Below, piece by piece: positions 21,618-31,941 of a DNA stretch of 64,000 nucleotides (within the stretch, counting starts at the first letter, position 1; every line of letters starts with the position of its first letter). A program made the position numbers and the translations under genes. The notes under the pieces are model-generated. The model searched no databases. It saw nothing but the letters and a program-made list of their open reading frames with translations, and had not been told where the DNA came from. Source of the DNA: Pseudohalocynthiibacter aestuariivivens (lineage in GTDB: Bacteria; Pseudomonadota; Alphaproteobacteria; Rhodobacterales; Rhodobacteraceae). The stretch is from NCBI RefSeq assembly GCF_018457175.1, contig NZ_JAGFNU010000003.1, forward strand, positions 248,001 to 312,000, in the 5' to 3' direction.

Positions 21618-22625
21618 ATGATAACGCCACTGATAGATCCCTTCCAGCGCGCCATCACCTACCTGCGGGTTTCGGTGACGGACCGTTGTGATTTTCGCTG
21701 TGTTTACTGCATGTCGGAAAATATGACCTTTTTGCCCAAGAAAGAACTGCTGACACTGGAAGAGCTTGATCGGCTTTGCAGTACGTTCATCGGTTTGGGC
21801 GTGGAAAAACTGCGGATTACAGGCGGCGAACCGCTGGTGCGGCGTGGAATCATGACGTTTTTCGACTCTATGTCCCGGCACCTTGGCACAGGGGCACTGA
21901 AGGAGCTAACGCTTACAACCAACGGCTCGCAGCTCAAGAAATACGCGCAGGATCTGGTGAATGCCGGGGTAAAACGGGTCAACATTTCTCTCGATACGCT
22001 GGACGAGGCAAAATTTGCCGAGATTACCCGTTGGGGCCGTCTGAAACAGGTCATCGAAGGCATAGATGCCGCCCAGAAAGCCGGACTTCGTGTGAAAATC
22101 AACGCGGTTGCGCTGAAGGGTGTGAACGATGTTGAACTGTTCGACCTGACACGCTGGTGTGCAGAACGTGATATGGACCTCACCTTTATCGAGGTGATGC
22201 CGATGGGCGATATCGGTAATGAGGATCGGCTTGATCAATACTGGCCGCTCAGCGATTTACGCGCGCAGCTTGAGACACGGTTCACAACCACCGACCTGGC
22301 GGAACGCACAGGCGGGCCCGCACGGTACCTGCGGCTTGAAGAAACCGGCCAGAAGATTGGGCTTATCACCCCGTTGACCCATAATTTCTGCGAAAGCTGC
22401 AACCGCGTGCGTGTGACCTGCACCGGGGAAATCTACACGTGTCTTGGGCAAGAAGGCCATGCAGACCTGCGTGAGCCTCTGCGCGCCAACCCAGAGCACG
22501 ATGCGCCCTTACAGGATGCGATCCGTGCCGCAATCGGTCTGAAGCCGAAAGGTCATGATTTTGACTATTCCCGCCAGCGCACAGATGGGCAAATGTCACG
22601 GCACATGAGCCATACGGGCGGATGA
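21618..22625 (+). CDS. moaA: GTP 3',8-cyclase (molybdenum cofactor synthesis)
   Basis: 335 residues from the ATG at 21618. Radical-SAM cysteines are C24, C28 and C31 in [11 protein letters not shown]. The second cluster is in [20 protein letters not shown], and the protein ends in the required Gly-Gly (MSHTGG). It converts GTP to 3',8-cyclo-GTP. The stop overlaps the next gene as ATGA. Confidence 0.97.
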   Translation: MITPLIDPFQRAITYLRVSVTDRCDFRCVYCMSENMTFLPKKELLTLEELDRLCSTFIGLGVEKLRITGGEPLVRRGIMTFFDSMSRHLGTGALKELTLTTNGSQLKKYAQDLVNAGVKRVNISLDTLDEAKFAEITRWGRLKQVIEGIDAAQKAGLRVKINAVALKGVNDVELFDLTRWCAERDMDLTFIEVMPMGDIGNEDRLDQYWPLSDLRAQLETRFTTTDLAERTGGPARYLRLEETGQKIGLITPLTHNFCESCNRVRVTCTGEIYTCLGQEGHADLREPLRANPEHDAPLQDAIRAAIGLKPKGHDFDYSRQRTDGQMSRHMSHTGG

Positions 22626-23101
22626 CACAGCACCTGATCCCGGTTTCCGGGGTCTTTTACCGGCTGGTCTTTAGCACCACACGCAATGCCCCGATCACGG
22701 CCGCTAAAACGCCGCAAGGTCGTTTTCACTACAATGGCCAGTCTGCGCTTTACATGTCTCCGACCAAGGAATGGGCCGCGAAAGCTTTAAAAGTTTATGT
22801 ACGCCCTGACGATCCCCCGCGCGAATTCATCTCGCTCAATGTTACGGGTGCAAAAATTCTGGACCTGCGCAAAGCATCTGTCAGAGAGGCGTTTCAGATC
22901 AGACTTCCTGATATCAGGGCGCATTGGCGCGAAGAAACGGCCAATGGAAGCCCCGGTTCCAGTTGGAAAGTTTCAGATCGTGCAAGAGAGCTACAGGCCG
23001 ACGGCCTTTTCTACCCGTCCCGCACAGAACAGGCGCGCTGGAACCTTGTTCTTTTTCGCTGGAACAAGGCTGGCGCACCTTCTGTTGAATACACTGACTA
23101 A
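22622..23101 (+). CDS. RES-domain protein without an adjacent antitoxin
   Basis: 159 residues. [20 protein letters not shown] and [19 protein letters not shown] with [19 protein letters not shown] fit the RES fold (Arg-Glu-Ser active site) known from NAD-degrading toxins such as MbcT and from Xre-RES pairs. Here it follows moaA with a 4-nt ATGA overlap and no Xre/HTH partner on either side. It may therefore be a lone domesticated member rather than a toxin. The function is open. Confidence 0.75.
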   Translation: MTQHLIPVSGVFYRLVFSTTRNAPITAAKTPQGRFHYNGQSALYMSPTKEWAAKALKVYVRPDDPPREFISLNVTGAKILDLRKASVREAFQIRLPDIRAHWREETANGSPGSSWKVSDRARELQADGLFYPSRTEQARWNLVLFRWNKAGAPSVEYTD

Positions 23102-23141
23102 GCTAAAACGGGCAGCATCCAAAGCGGATGCCGCCTGATTT

Positions 23142-24305
23142 TTAAGCTGCCGGCATCCTGCTTTCGATGATCCCGGCCCACCAGCTACAGCCTGCGGGGA
23201 TCACTTCGTCATCAAAATTATATTCTGGATGATGCACCATTGCCGTGTCACCATTGCCAACCAGAATGTAGGCACCGGGCCGAGCATTTAGCATAAAGGC
23301 GAAATCCTCGCCCCCCATCACAAGGGGTGCATCGGCACAATCGCCTGACACATTGATGGCAACTTTGGCAGCAAATTCAGTCTGTTCCTCGGAATTCACC
23401 ATCACCGGATAGCCGCGTTCATAGTTGACAACCGCTTTCGCACCAAAGGCTTCGGCAGTGGTTTCAGCAAGCTTTTTCAGCCGCGCCTCGGCCAGATCCT
23501 GAACGTCATCGTCAAGTGTGCGGACAGTCCCCCGCAGCTTCACTTTTTGCGGGATCACGTTGTGAGCTTTTGACTCAGTCTCAAACGAAGTCACTGAAAC
23601 AACAACTTGTTCCACCGGGTTCACATTCCGGCTGGCGATGCTTTGCAATGCTACCACGATGTGACTGGCAACAAGTGTGGTGTCGATACAGTCATGCGGT
23701 TTGGCGGCGTGGCCGCCTTTCCCCTCGACATCGATTTCAAACTGGTCAGCCGCTGCAAAAAACGCACCCGGACGAATTGAAAAACTGCCAACCGGTGCGC
23801 CGGGCCAGTTGTGCATGCCGTAAACCTCGTCGATGTTCCAGCGTTCCATCATGCCATCATCAACCATTTCCTTGCCGCCGCCGCCGCCTTCTTCGGCGGG
23901 CTGAAAGATCACCACACAGGTGCCGTCAAAATTTCGGGTTTCAGACAGGTATTTCGCCGCGCCAAGCAGCATCGAAGTATGGCCGTCATGCCCACAGGCG
24001 TGCATTTTTCCGGGAGTCTTTGACGCATAGTCGAGCCCCGTTGCTTCAAGGATTGGCAAAGCGTCCATATCAGCGCGCAACCCAATGGTTCTGCCTGAAT
24101 TATTGGTTTTGCCTTTAATTACAGCAACAACGCCAGTACGTCCGATGCCAGTCGCAATCTCATCGACACCAAAACTTTTAAGCTTTTCTTCCACAAAAGC
24201 CGAGGTTTCATGCGTGTCAAACAGCAGTTCCGGGTTTTCGTGCAGATGGCGGCGCCATTCTGCTATTTCTGGTTGAAGCTCGGCAAATCTGTTCTTAATC
24301 GGCAT
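23142..24305 (-). CDS. M20 amidohydrolase (hippurate hydrolase/IAA-amino acid hydrolase type)
   Basis: 387 residues. IGLRADMDALPILEATGLDY and KMHACGHDGHTSMLLGAAKYL contain the metal ligands; VVIFQPAEEGGGGGKEMVDD holds the catalytic glutamate. The protein lacks a signal peptide, so it should deacylate N-acyl amino acids in the cytoplasm. It is the last gene of a minus-strand group with argE and the peptide importer ATPase, suggesting use of imported acyl-amino acids or peptides. Confidence 0.88.
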   Translation of the reverse strand: MPIKNRFAELQPEIAEWRRHLHENPELLFDTHETSAFVEEKLKSFGVDEIATGIGRTGVVAVIKGKTNNSGRTIGLRADMDALPILEATGLDYASKTPGKMHACGHDGHTSMLLGAAKYLSETRNFDGTCVVIFQPAEEGGGGGKEMVDDGMMERWNIDEVYGMHNWPGAPVGSFSIRPGAFFAAADQFEIDVEGKGGHAAKPHDCIDTTLVASHIVVALQSIASRNVNPVEQVVVSVTSFETESKAHNVIPQKVKLRGTVRTLDDDVQDLAEARLKKLAETTAEAFGAKAVVNYERGYPVMVNSEEQTEFAAKVAINVSGDCADAPLVMGGEDFAFMLNARPGAYILVGNGDTAMVHHPEYNFDDEVIPAGCSWWAGIIESRMPAA

Positions 24306-24308
24306 GGG

Positions 24309-25475
24309 TTATTCCTTAGCAAGATGGTCAACAAGGCGGTGCATGAACTGCTCTCCGGCGTTGAATTGTTCAATCGTAATGTATTCGTTTGGCTGGTGGG
24401 CCTGCGCGATGTCACCGGGTCCGCAGATAACGGCGGAATACCCGCGTTCCTGAAACTGTCCGGCTTCGGTTCCGTAAGACACGACGTGAGTTGCGTTATC
24501 CCCCGTCAAGGCACGCGCAAGCGCCTCGGAAGCACCAGCCTCTTCGGGTTTCAAGGCTGGAACATCAAAGCAGAGTTCGGCGTCTATGCCCGCGTCCGGG
24601 TGGATCGCTTTCATGGAAGCCTCAACCTTTTTGACCTCTGCCATAAAGGCAGCGTTCCAATCGTCCTGGTTGTCCCCTGGAACACAGCGGAAACTAAGCA
24701 CAAAATTACAGTCCTTGGCCGTAATATTATGCGCTGTGCCACCTGAAATCATACCGACATGTATCGTGGTAAAGGGCGGGTCAAACATTTCCGCTAATGG
24801 CCCGGGGGTGCGGGCCTGATTTTCCGCATTCATGCGATTGGCCCACTCGATCAGCCTGGCCCCTTCCATGATTGCACTCACACCTGTGTGCATCAGCGAT
24901 GAATGCACCTCAAAGCCTTTCATATGCACCGCAAACCCTGTGCCGCCCTTGTGCCCATTTACCGCCTTCATCATCGAAGGCTCGCCGACGATCACTGCAC
25001 TGGCCGAAGGCAGTACGGTTTTCATATGATCGATCATCGGTGGCGCCCCAAGGCAGCCGACTTCTTCGTCATAAGACAGAGCAATTTGCAAAGGGCGTTT
25101 AATGCCGCGTTCCAGCGCAAGCGGAACTGCGGCCAGCGCCAAGGCATCAAAGCCTTTCATGTCACAGGTGCCACGGCCATAAAGCCGACCGTCTTTTTCA
25201 AAAACACTGAAGGGGTCTGTGTCCCATGCCTGCCCATCGACTGGCACGACATCTGTGTGGCCCGACAGCACAACTCCACCTTCAACTTCCGGTCCGACAA
25301 GGGCGTAAAGGCTGTGTTTGGTGCCATCCTCGTTCGGCACGCGGTGCGAGGTCACACCGAAGGATGAAAGATAATCTTCCACCCAATCGATCAGATCAAG
25401 ATTGGAATCGCGACTGACAGTGGGAAAGGAAACCAACTTTTCCATCAGGTCGCGCGCAGACATTCGCATCGGCAT
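24309..25475 (-). CDS. argE: Acetylornithine deacetylase-type M20 peptidase
   Basis: 388 residues. Metal ligands lie in VLSGHTDVVPVDGQ, GRGTCDMKGFDALAL and SYDEEVGCLGAPPM; the C-terminal HAMPNE equivalent is IAQAHQPNEYITIEQ. Its best match by pattern is ArgE, which removes acetate from N-acetylornithine. Because it is linked to a second M20 enzyme (3-nt gap) and a peptide importer, a catabolic role on other N-acyl amino acids is equally possible. Confidence 0.82.
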   Translation of the reverse strand: MPMRMSARDLMEKLVSFPTVSRDSNLDLIDWVEDYLSSFGVTSHRVPNEDGTKHSLYALVGPEVEGGVVLSGHTDVVPVDGQAWDTDPFSVFEKDGRLYGRGTCDMKGFDALALAAVPLALERGIKRPLQIALSYDEEVGCLGAPPMIDHMKTVLPSASAVIVGEPSMMKAVNGHKGGTGFAVHMKGFEVHSSLMHTGVSAIMEGARLIEWANRMNAENQARTPGPLAEMFDPPFTTIHVGMISGGTAHNITAKDCNFVLSFRCVPGDNQDDWNAAFMAEVKKVEASMKAIHPDAGIDAELCFDVPALKPEEAGASEALARALTGDNATHVVSYGTEAGQFQERGYSAVICGPGDIAQAHQPNEYITIEQFNAGEQFMHRLVDHLAKE

Positions 25476-25508
25476 TCAATCTATCCTTCTGATCAAAAAT
25501 TGAGCGGT

Positions 25509-27326
25509 TTAGTCGTTTTGCAAAACAAAATGCCCCGGAGAAACCTCGCTGTAGACAGAAGGCCCCGGCTCATACCCTACTGGAAAAATCGGTGAAGGGA
25601 TTGGCTTAAAGTTCATCTCTTTGCCGATCAGTTTCTTTCGGGGGTCCGCAACAGGAACAGCAGACAGAAGCGCCTGAGTATAGCTGTGCTGCGGGTGTTC
25701 AAAAACCCGCGCTCTTGGCCCGATTTCAACAATCCGGCCCAAATACATAACTGCGGTATGATGGCTGACGCGTTCGACAACAGCCATGTCATGACTGATA
25801 AACAGCAGCGCGATACCCAAGTCCTGTTGCAGCTCCATCATCAGGTTCAGCACCTGCGCCTGTACGGAAACATCAAGCGCTGACACCGCCTCATCCGCGA
25901 TGATGAGTTTCGGGTTCAGTGCCAGAGCCCGCGCAATAGCGATACGCTGACGTTGCCCACCGGACAATTCGTGGGGATAACGACGCATGAAGTTGCGTGG
26001 TAAATGTACGCGATCAAAAAGCGTCGCAACACGATCTGTCAGTGAGGAACCCGAATCGAGTTTGTAATTTCGCAGAGGCTCTGCAACCTGATCGAACAAA
26101 CGCACTTGCGGGTTAAGCGATGCGAACGGGTCCTGGAAAACCATCTGCATATTGCGACGCGCCATGCGCATATCGTCAGTCGACAAGCTAAGAATATCTT
26201 GCCCGTCCATGTAAACCTCGCCGGATGTCGGCTCAACAAGCCGCAGGATCGACCGTCCACAGGTGGATTTTCCGCAACCCGATTCCCCGACAAGCGACAA
26301 GGTTTGCCCAGCCTTCAGCGAAAAAGAGACATCTTCGACCGCATGTACATTCGCGACCGTTCTGCGAAACAAGCCCTTTTTCACCGGAAAGCGTGTGATC
26401 AGGTTTTTGACTTCAAGCAGCACTTCGGGGTTTTCCCCGGCGGCCGGTGCCTTCGCCTCTGCAGCCTCCTGCCCCATGATCCGCATTGGTTCCGGCGCAG
26501 ATTTACCCCGCATCTCACCAAGCTTTGGTACAGCCGCCAACAGCGCCTTGGTGTAATCTTCTTTCGGGTTTTCGAAGATTTCCTCGACAGTGCCTTCTTC
26601 GACCATATTGCCCCGGTACATGACGATCACACGATCCGCCATTTGTGCGACCACCGCCATATCGTGCGTAATAAACAACACGGCCATGCCATTTTCACGC
26701 TTCAGGCGGTCAATAAGTGAAAGGATCTCTGCCTGAATGGTCACATCAAGCGCAGTTGTCGGCTCGTCCGCGATCAGCAGTTTCGGCTCGCACGCCATCG
26801 CCATCGCAATCACAACACGCTGGCGCATTCCACCGGAAAGTTCGTGGGGATATTGGTTTACCCGGCTTTCAGGTTCTGGAATCCGCACTTGACGTAGCAG
26901 TTCGATCGCACGTGCCTTTGCTTCTGCGTCGGTCATGCCCATGTGCAATTTCAGGCCTTCGGTCAGTTGGCGCCCGACAGTAAACACCGGATTGAGCGAG
27001 GTCATCGGCTCTTGAAAGATCATCCCGATTTCGTTGCCGCGAATATCGCGCATCTTGTCAGAATCAGCCTGCGATAGTTCTACGGTTTCATCTTCGCTGC
27101 GTTTGAACAGAAGTGTGCCACCGGAAATTTCGCCGCCGCCAAACTCCACAAGGCGCATCAGCGACAAGGAAGAAACGGATTTCCCTGATCCCGATTCACC
27201 CACGATACAAAGGGTTTCACCCGGTTTGATCTGAAACGTGACATCTTCGACGCCAACAACCATACCACTAGACGTCTCAAACTCGACCCGCAAATTTTTC
27301 ACGTCTACAAGCGGTTGATCCAGCAT
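25509..27326 (-). CDS. Peptide ABC transporter ATPase, two domains fused (DppD-DppF type)
   Basis: 605 residues with two complete ABC ATPase domains. Walker A GESGSGKS (near residue 43) and GESGCGKS (near 345), signatures LSGGMRQR and LSGGQRQR, and Walker B LLIADEPT and LIIADEAV are all intact. It powers the importer whose binding protein and permeases lie on the other strand at 27701-31397. The fused form replaces separate DppD and DppF. Confidence 0.93.
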   Translation of the reverse strand: MLDQPLVDVKNLRVEFETSSGMVVGVEDVTFQIKPGETLCIVGESGSGKSVSSLSLMRLVEFGGGEISGGTLLFKRSEDETVELSQADSDKMRDIRGNEIGMIFQEPMTSLNPVFTVGRQLTEGLKLHMGMTDAEAKARAIELLRQVRIPEPESRVNQYPHELSGGMRQRVVIAMAMACEPKLLIADEPTTALDVTIQAEILSLIDRLKRENGMAVLFITHDMAVVAQMADRVIVMYRGNMVEEGTVEEIFENPKEDYTKALLAAVPKLGEMRGKSAPEPMRIMGQEAAEAKAPAAGENPEVLLEVKNLITRFPVKKGLFRRTVANVHAVEDVSFSLKAGQTLSLVGESGCGKSTCGRSILRLVEPTSGEVYMDGQDILSLSTDDMRMARRNMQMVFQDPFASLNPQVRLFDQVAEPLRNYKLDSGSSLTDRVATLFDRVHLPRNFMRRYPHELSGGQRQRIAIARALALNPKLIIADEAVSALDVSVQAQVLNLMMELQQDLGIALLFISHDMAVVERVSHHTAVMYLGRIVEIGPRARVFEHPQHSYTQALLSAVPVADPRKKLIGKEMNFKPIPSPIFPVGYEPGPSVYSEVSPGHFVLQND

Positions 27327-27700
27327 TTCGGGCGAGCTCCCTGTTCTTCTTCTGAAAGCACGCTACGCGCCAATTTGCAAAGCTGTCAAACACCTTGGCG
27401 TCTCAAAGGAGAGATAAGATTCGGGATTATTTTGAGTTTACCACCGGTCACTTGGCCCGATCAGGACCTATTGTCTTTGTCATTTAGCGTTAGCGCTCGC
27501 TCAAACGCTCTTGTTTTCTTGCCTTTTTGGTCAATTTCTTTTTAGCCGCTTGCTTTTTCAACTGGATTTGTCTGAACTGTTGCCATGCCTGCCTGGTAAA
27601 TTTCCCAAAGAGCCAACGCTCACAACGAGGAAAAACCGTGCCTGCAACAACTTCTGATGCTTCCCTTTAAAGGGCCGCATCATCCAACAAGGAGAGAAGA
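27327..27700. promoter_or_regulatory. Divergent intergenic region of the peptide importer
   Basis: 374 nt between the divergent ATPase gene (minus) and the binding-protein gene (plus). It should hold both promoters. An AAGGAG site stands 8 nt before the ATG at 27701. The palindrome TTTAAAGGGCCG near 27667 is too short to interpret. A minus-strand lysine/arginine-rich frame without a start codon crosses 27500-27670. Confidence 0.35.
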
Positions 27701-29401
27701 ATGAACCTCAAAGCAACCCTACTGGGCGCTGCCGCCGCATTTGCCCTGGCCCCGATGGCCATGGCCGAGCGAGGCTCGGACGGCCAGCTTAACATTATCT
27801 ATTGGCAAGCGCCTTCGATCATGAACCCTTATCTATCGGGTGGTACGAAAGAACTGGAGGCGGCGAGCCTCGTTATTGAACCACTTGCCCGGTATGACGA
27901 AACCGGCGCTATGGTCCCGTGGCTGGCAGAAGCAGTTCCAACCGTAGATAACGGTGGCGTCTCTGAAGATTTGACATCAATAACCTGGACCCTCAAAGAG
28001 GGGCTGGTATGGTCCGATGGATCTGCTGTGACCTCTGAAGACGTTCGTTTTTCCTGGCAGTATTGTACCGCTGACGGCGGTGGTTGTGCCCAAAGCGAAA
28101 AATTCAACAACGTCGTGGATGTTGAGATCGTCGACGAGCGGACCGTAACTGTTCGTTTTGATGCGCCAAAGCCCTTCCCATATGGCCCCTTCGTTGGCGC
28201 GCAGGCACCTATCATTCAGGCCGCGCAGTTTGCTGACTGCCTTGGCCCACGTGCACCTGAATGCACTGACGCAAATTTTAATCCCGTCGGCACAGGCCCT
28301 TTCACAGTGACGGAGTTTCGTCCAAATGACGTGATAGCGCTTGCAGCGAACGGAAACTACCGTGACCCTGCAAAACCTGCGTTTGCAACCGTGATCTTCA
28401 AAGGTGGTGGCGATGCAACATCGGCTGCCCGGGCAGTTTTTGAAACCGGAGAATTCGACTACGCATGGAACCTTCAACTTGCACCTGACGTGCTTGCAAG
28501 GATGGAAGCTGTAGGTAAAGGAACTGTAGTTTCAGCCTATGGTACCAGCGTTGAACGGATCATGGTCAACATGACCGATGTGAACCCTGATTTGGGTGAT
28601 GAGCGTGGCACAGCAGCGCATCCACATCCGTTTTTAACGGATATCAATGTTCGCAAAGCAATGTCGATGTCAGTTGACCGGGAGCTTCTGAACGAAGTTG
28701 GTTATGGCCCAGCAGGCCGACCAACCTGTAATGTTTTGCCTGGTCCCGAGATTTACGCATCAGCCGCAAATGACAACTGTCTCGTACAGGATATTGAAGG
28801 CGCGAAAGCGCTTCTTGATGCCGCTGGCTGGGAAGTGGGCTCTGATGGTGTAAGGGTGAAAGACGGCGTGCGTTTGTCGGTCCTTTACCAAACCTCTACC
28901 AACGCCGTGCGGCAGGACTTTCAGGCGCTAATCAAAGGCTGGTGGGATGAAATCGGTATCGAAACCGAGCTACGCAACATTGACGCATCTGTGTTCTTTG
29001 GCTCGGATCCGGGTTCTCCTGATACGTTCCAAAAGTTCTTTGCCGATGTCGAAATGTACACAAACAACTTCGATGGCACAGATCCGGAAAGCTACATGGC
29101 GAACTGGGAATGCAAGCAGGCTCCGCGCCCTGAAACACAATGGCAAGGCAACAACATGCCACGTTATTGTTCGGAGGAGTATGATGCTTTGGTTGCTGAG
29201 TTTGCCGGAACGGCAGGCATTGAAAACCGCGCAGCTATAGCCAAAAGGCAAAACGATATGCTGATGCAGGATTATGTTATAATTCCGCTTGTTCACCGCG
29301 GTCGTGTGGCTGGTCACTCAAATGCATTGGGTGGAGTCGTTATGAACCCTTGGGACAGCGAGCTGTGGAATGCTGCTGACTGGCATCGCGTAAGCAACTA
29401 A
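27701..29401 (+). CDS. Peptide ABC transporter substrate-binding protein (SBP_bac_5)
   Basis: 566 residues. A Sec signal peptide ends near AFALAPMAMAERG. The body has the cluster C pattern of DppA/OppA proteins: EPLARYDETGAMVPWLAEAV, TWTLKEGLVWSDGSAVTSED and DINVRKAMSMSVDRELL. It delivers oligopeptides or related substrates to the permease pair that follows. A stem-loop separates it from the permeases, as is common where the binding protein is made in excess. Confidence 0.92.
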   Translation: MNLKATLLGAAAAFALAPMAMAERGSDGQLNIIYWQAPSIMNPYLSGGTKELEAASLVIEPLARYDETGAMVPWLAEAVPTVDNGGVSEDLTSITWTLKEGLVWSDGSAVTSEDVRFSWQYCTADGGGCAQSEKFNNVVDVEIVDERTVTVRFDAPKPFPYGPFVGAQAPIIQAAQFADCLGPRAPECTDANFNPVGTGPFTVTEFRPNDVIALAANGNYRDPAKPAFATVIFKGGGDATSAARAVFETGEFDYAWNLQLAPDVLARMEAVGKGTVVSAYGTSVERIMVNMTDVNPDLGDERGTAAHPHPFLTDINVRKAMSMSVDRELLNEVGYGPAGRPTCNVLPGPEIYASAANDNCLVQDIEGAKALLDAAGWEVGSDGVRVKDGVRLSVLYQTSTNAVRQDFQALIKGWWDEIGIETELRNIDASVFFGSDPGSPDTFQKFFADVEMYTNNFDGTDPESYMANWECKQAPRPETQWQGNNMPRYCSEEYDALVAEFAGTAGIENRAAIAKRQNDMLMQDYVIIPLVHRGRVAGHSNALGGVVMNPWDSELWNAADWHRVSN

Positions 29402-29417
29402 ACAGAATGACGATGCG

Positions 29418-29446
29418 ATGAGCCCCCGCCTACGCGCGGGGCTCAT
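29418..29446 (+). terminator. Stem-loop between binding protein and permease genes
   Basis: ATGAGCCCC at 29418-29426 pairs with GGGGCTCAT at 29438-29446, with GC-rich bases between. No T-run follows, so it is more likely an RNA-stabilising or partially terminating hairpin that sets a higher level of the binding protein than of the permeases. Confidence 0.6.
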
Positions 29447-29488
29447 TGCCTTTACGCTTATGATGTTCCTAGCGCGCCCGAGGCTTTC

Positions 29489-30496
29489 ATGCTGAACTAT
29501 ACGATCCGTCGGCTGCTTGTTGCGATTCCGACGCTTCTTCTTATCTCGCTTGTGATCTTCCTGTTGCTGGAACTGGCACCGGGGGACCCAATGGCCAATG
29601 TGCCCCTAACCGTCCCACCGGAAGTGAAACAACAAATGCGCGAGGCTCTGGGCCTTGGGGAACCTTTGCCAATCCGTTTTTTCAAATGGATGACCCAGTT
29701 TTTCTGGATCGAACCCTTAAACTTGATTGATAATATTTTTGGAACCGGATTTGCCGAAGGCGAGCTGCGTGTGATCAGCTGGCAATGGCGCAGTTCCGTC
29801 ATGGATGTTGTTGTTCAGCGCTTGCCGCAAACCCTATGGGTGGTTGGCCTGTCTTATGTGCTGGGCACACTGATAGCGCTTCCGATTGGTATCATCTCTG
29901 CCTACAAGCAATACTCCCTGTTCGACCAGTTGGGCACGTTTGTGTCGATGATCGGTTTCTCGGTTCCGACCTTCTTTACCGGCGTTCTGCTGATTGTAAT
30001 CTTCTCGGTAAATCTGGGTTGGTTCCCGTCAATCTATGACACAACACATGTCGTAAGCGACTGGTCCAGCTTCGTATTTCAGCTTAAGCAGATGATCATG
30101 CCTGTCTCGGTGCTTGCACTTTACAACGCAGCCCAAATCAGCCGTTTCATGCGGGCCTCAATGCTCGACAATCTCAATCAGGACTATGTACGCACGGCAC
30201 GCGCAAAGGGCCTCTCCGAACGGGTGGTTGTACTGGTGCATGTGCTGCGAAATTCGATGATCCCCGTTGTGACAGTCATCGCGCTTGGTGTGCCACAGGT
30301 CTTTGGCGGCGCCATCATTACGGAACAGGTATTCAAGGTGAATGGTCTGGGTCAGATGCTGATATCTGCCATTCAGGCAAACGATTTGCCCACCGTTCAG
30401 ACCCTTACAGTGATCTTTGCGGTGCTGATCATCGTTTTCAACCTGATTGCCGACATACTTTACGGCATTCTGGACCCGAGGATCCGCTATGACTGA
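29489..30496 (+). CDS. Peptide ABC transporter permease (DppB type)
   Basis: 335 residues with a hydrophobic N-terminal anchor (LLVAIPTLLLISLVIFLLLE) and further membrane spans. The EAA loop that contacts the ATPase is RTARAKGLSERVVVLVHVLR. The C-terminus YGILDPRIRYD is typical. It overlaps the next gene by 8 nt. Confidence 0.93.
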   Translation: MLNYTIRRLLVAIPTLLLISLVIFLLLELAPGDPMANVPLTVPPEVKQQMREALGLGEPLPIRFFKWMTQFFWIEPLNLIDNIFGTGFAEGELRVISWQWRSSVMDVVVQRLPQTLWVVGLSYVLGTLIALPIGIISAYKQYSLFDQLGTFVSMIGFSVPTFFTGVLLIVIFSVNLGWFPSIYDTTHVVSDWSSFVFQLKQMIMPVSVLALYNAAQISRFMRASMLDNLNQDYVRTARAKGLSERVVVLVHVLRNSMIPVVTVIALGVPQVFGGAIITEQVFKVNGLGQMLISAIQANDLPTVQTLTVIFAVLIIVFNLIADILYGILDPRIRYD

Positions 30497-31397
30497 TATT
30501 GCACAAATCGAAGAAGGCGCCTCTCGTAGTCAATGGTGGGATGTCTGGGATCAGTTCAAAACCCACAGAGGCGCGCTGATTGGCGCAGTTTTCTTTCTCC
30601 TTCTCGTTCTTGTCGTTTTCCTTGGGCCCTATGTTTGGACGCTGGACTACGAAGCAACGAATGCACGCGCACGTAACCTCCCCCCAAGTCTGGAGCACCC
30701 TTTCGGTACAGACCGCATTGGCCGGGATTTTTTCGCGCAGATGCTGAAAGGAGGCCAGACATCGCTTGCGGTTGGAATAGCCGCAATGCTGCTGTCGTTG
30801 TTCTTCGGAACACTCGTCGGGGTCGTAGCCGGGTACTATAAGCGTCTTGATGGTATTCTGATGCGGTTTACAGACCTGTTTCTCGCGCTGCCATTACTGC
30901 CTCTCTTGCTTGTTATCATCATGCTGTTTCGTGACCCGTTGCGGTCTGCCTTTGGTCCGGAAACCGGGATATTCATTCTGATTGTTGTCGTTATCGGCAT
31001 TACAAGCTGGATGCAGACCGCCCGGATTGTACGTGGTGATGTCCTTGCCCTCAAAGAACGGGAATTTGTGCTGGCAGCGCGCTCAATCGGAACACCCAAT
31101 GTGAAGATGATCATGCGGCATATCCTGCCGAATGTTTTGTCCCCGATCATGGTGTCTGCAACGTTGGGAATCGCAAATGCAATTATTACGGAAAGTGCTT
31201 TGTCATTCCTTGGTCTGGGGTTCCCCTCAGACTTCCCGACTTGGGGACGGCTGTTGTTTGACAGCACAGATTACCTGCAACAGTACCCCGAACGCGTTAT
31301 ATTGCCGGGCCTCGCGATTTCGCTTTCCGTGCTGTCGGTCAATTACATTGGCGACGGGCTACGTGATGCGCTCGACCCGCGCATTCGCGGGCGCTAA
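30489..31397 (+). CDS. Peptide ABC transporter permease (DppC type)
   Basis: 302 residues from the ATG at 30489 within the end of the dppB-like gene. It has the HPFGTDRIGRDFFAQMLKGG segment of DppC proteins, the EAA loop EREFVLAARSIGTPNVKMIM, and ends in GDGLRDALDPRIRGR. It completes a full importer with the genes at 25509, 27701 and 29489. Confidence 0.93.
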   Translation: MTDIAQIEEGASRSQWWDVWDQFKTHRGALIGAVFFLLLVLVVFLGPYVWTLDYEATNARARNLPPSLEHPFGTDRIGRDFFAQMLKGGQTSLAVGIAAMLLSLFFGTLVGVVAGYYKRLDGILMRFTDLFLALPLLPLLLVIIMLFRDPLRSAFGPETGIFILIVVVIGITSWMQTARIVRGDVLALKEREFVLAARSIGTPNVKMIMRHILPNVLSPIMVSATLGIANAIITESALSFLGLGFPSDFPTWGRLLFDSTDYLQQYPERVILPGLAISLSVLSVNYIGDGLRDALDPRIRGR

Positions 31398-31659
31398 GCA
31401 ATAACGAAAAGACGCTACCTTTACGAAAAGAGCCGTTTGCTCATCAAGGGGTCTCTGGGCGATGGGTTGCTTACGGTTCTGACTCGCCTCTTTTGCTTGA
31501 AAGGTATTCGTCTATGGTGTCAACACTGCCATGGCTGGCTTTAATGTAACTGTCACATTCTTGGCCATGCAGCCTCTAAATTTTGAAAGATTCGTTCCAA
31601 CCAAATCCGATTGAAACCGGGAACGAAACCCGCAAAGTCACTCGAATTTATCCGTCATC
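31398..31659. other. Chromosomal flank left of the integrated element
   Basis: 262 nt between the permease gene and the left attachment repeat. I see no gene and no strong terminator. It marks the end of the ordinary chromosome before the element. Confidence 0.4.
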
Positions 31660-31684
31660 TGATGGTGCGGTCGAGAAGACTCGA
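31660..31684. repeat. attL: duplicated tRNA-Leu 3' end
   Basis: 25 bp identical to 56625-56649; the core GGTGCGGTCGAGAAGACTCG is the complement of the acceptor and T-stem sequence of the tRNA. The identity stops after the 25th base (T here, A in the tRNA). No functional tRNA can form at this end, so this is the remnant side of integration. Confidence 0.92.
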
Positions 31685-31734
31685 TACTCAACTATTTCTC
31701 GTAACTCATTAAAAATAAGGATTATTTGAGATGC

Positions 31735-31766
31735 GTCACACATAATTGTGTGACGCTATGTGTGAC
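31735..31766. repeat. Left copy of the terminal three-octamer array
   Basis: GTCACACA (31735-31742), TGTGTGAC (31747-31754) and TGTGTGAC (31759-31766), each separated by 4 nt. The same three octamers in the same order, spacing and orientation occur at 56536-56567. This suggests arm-type integrase or excisionase sites, or an operator present at both ends. Confidence 0.85.
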
Positions 31767-31941
31767 ACAAAAAATGAGAACTTTGCGGTTTTTTAGATTT
31801 CTTTTCTCCCAATCACTTTTCAATCTCCAATGTTCCGCATTATTGCCTTTCAAATACCACGATGCTCCAAGATTGTTGGCGGTAACTAAGTTTGTAAACA
31901 AGGTGCCAGTACAAGTTCTTTGGGTATCGCGGAGCGCGTTA

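Noticed and set aside
27440-27670. Lysine/arginine-rich minus-strand frame upstream of the peptide importer
   Set aside because: Open and protein-like at its end (KKKLTKKARKQERLSER), but no start codon or ribosome site could be found, so it is not called.
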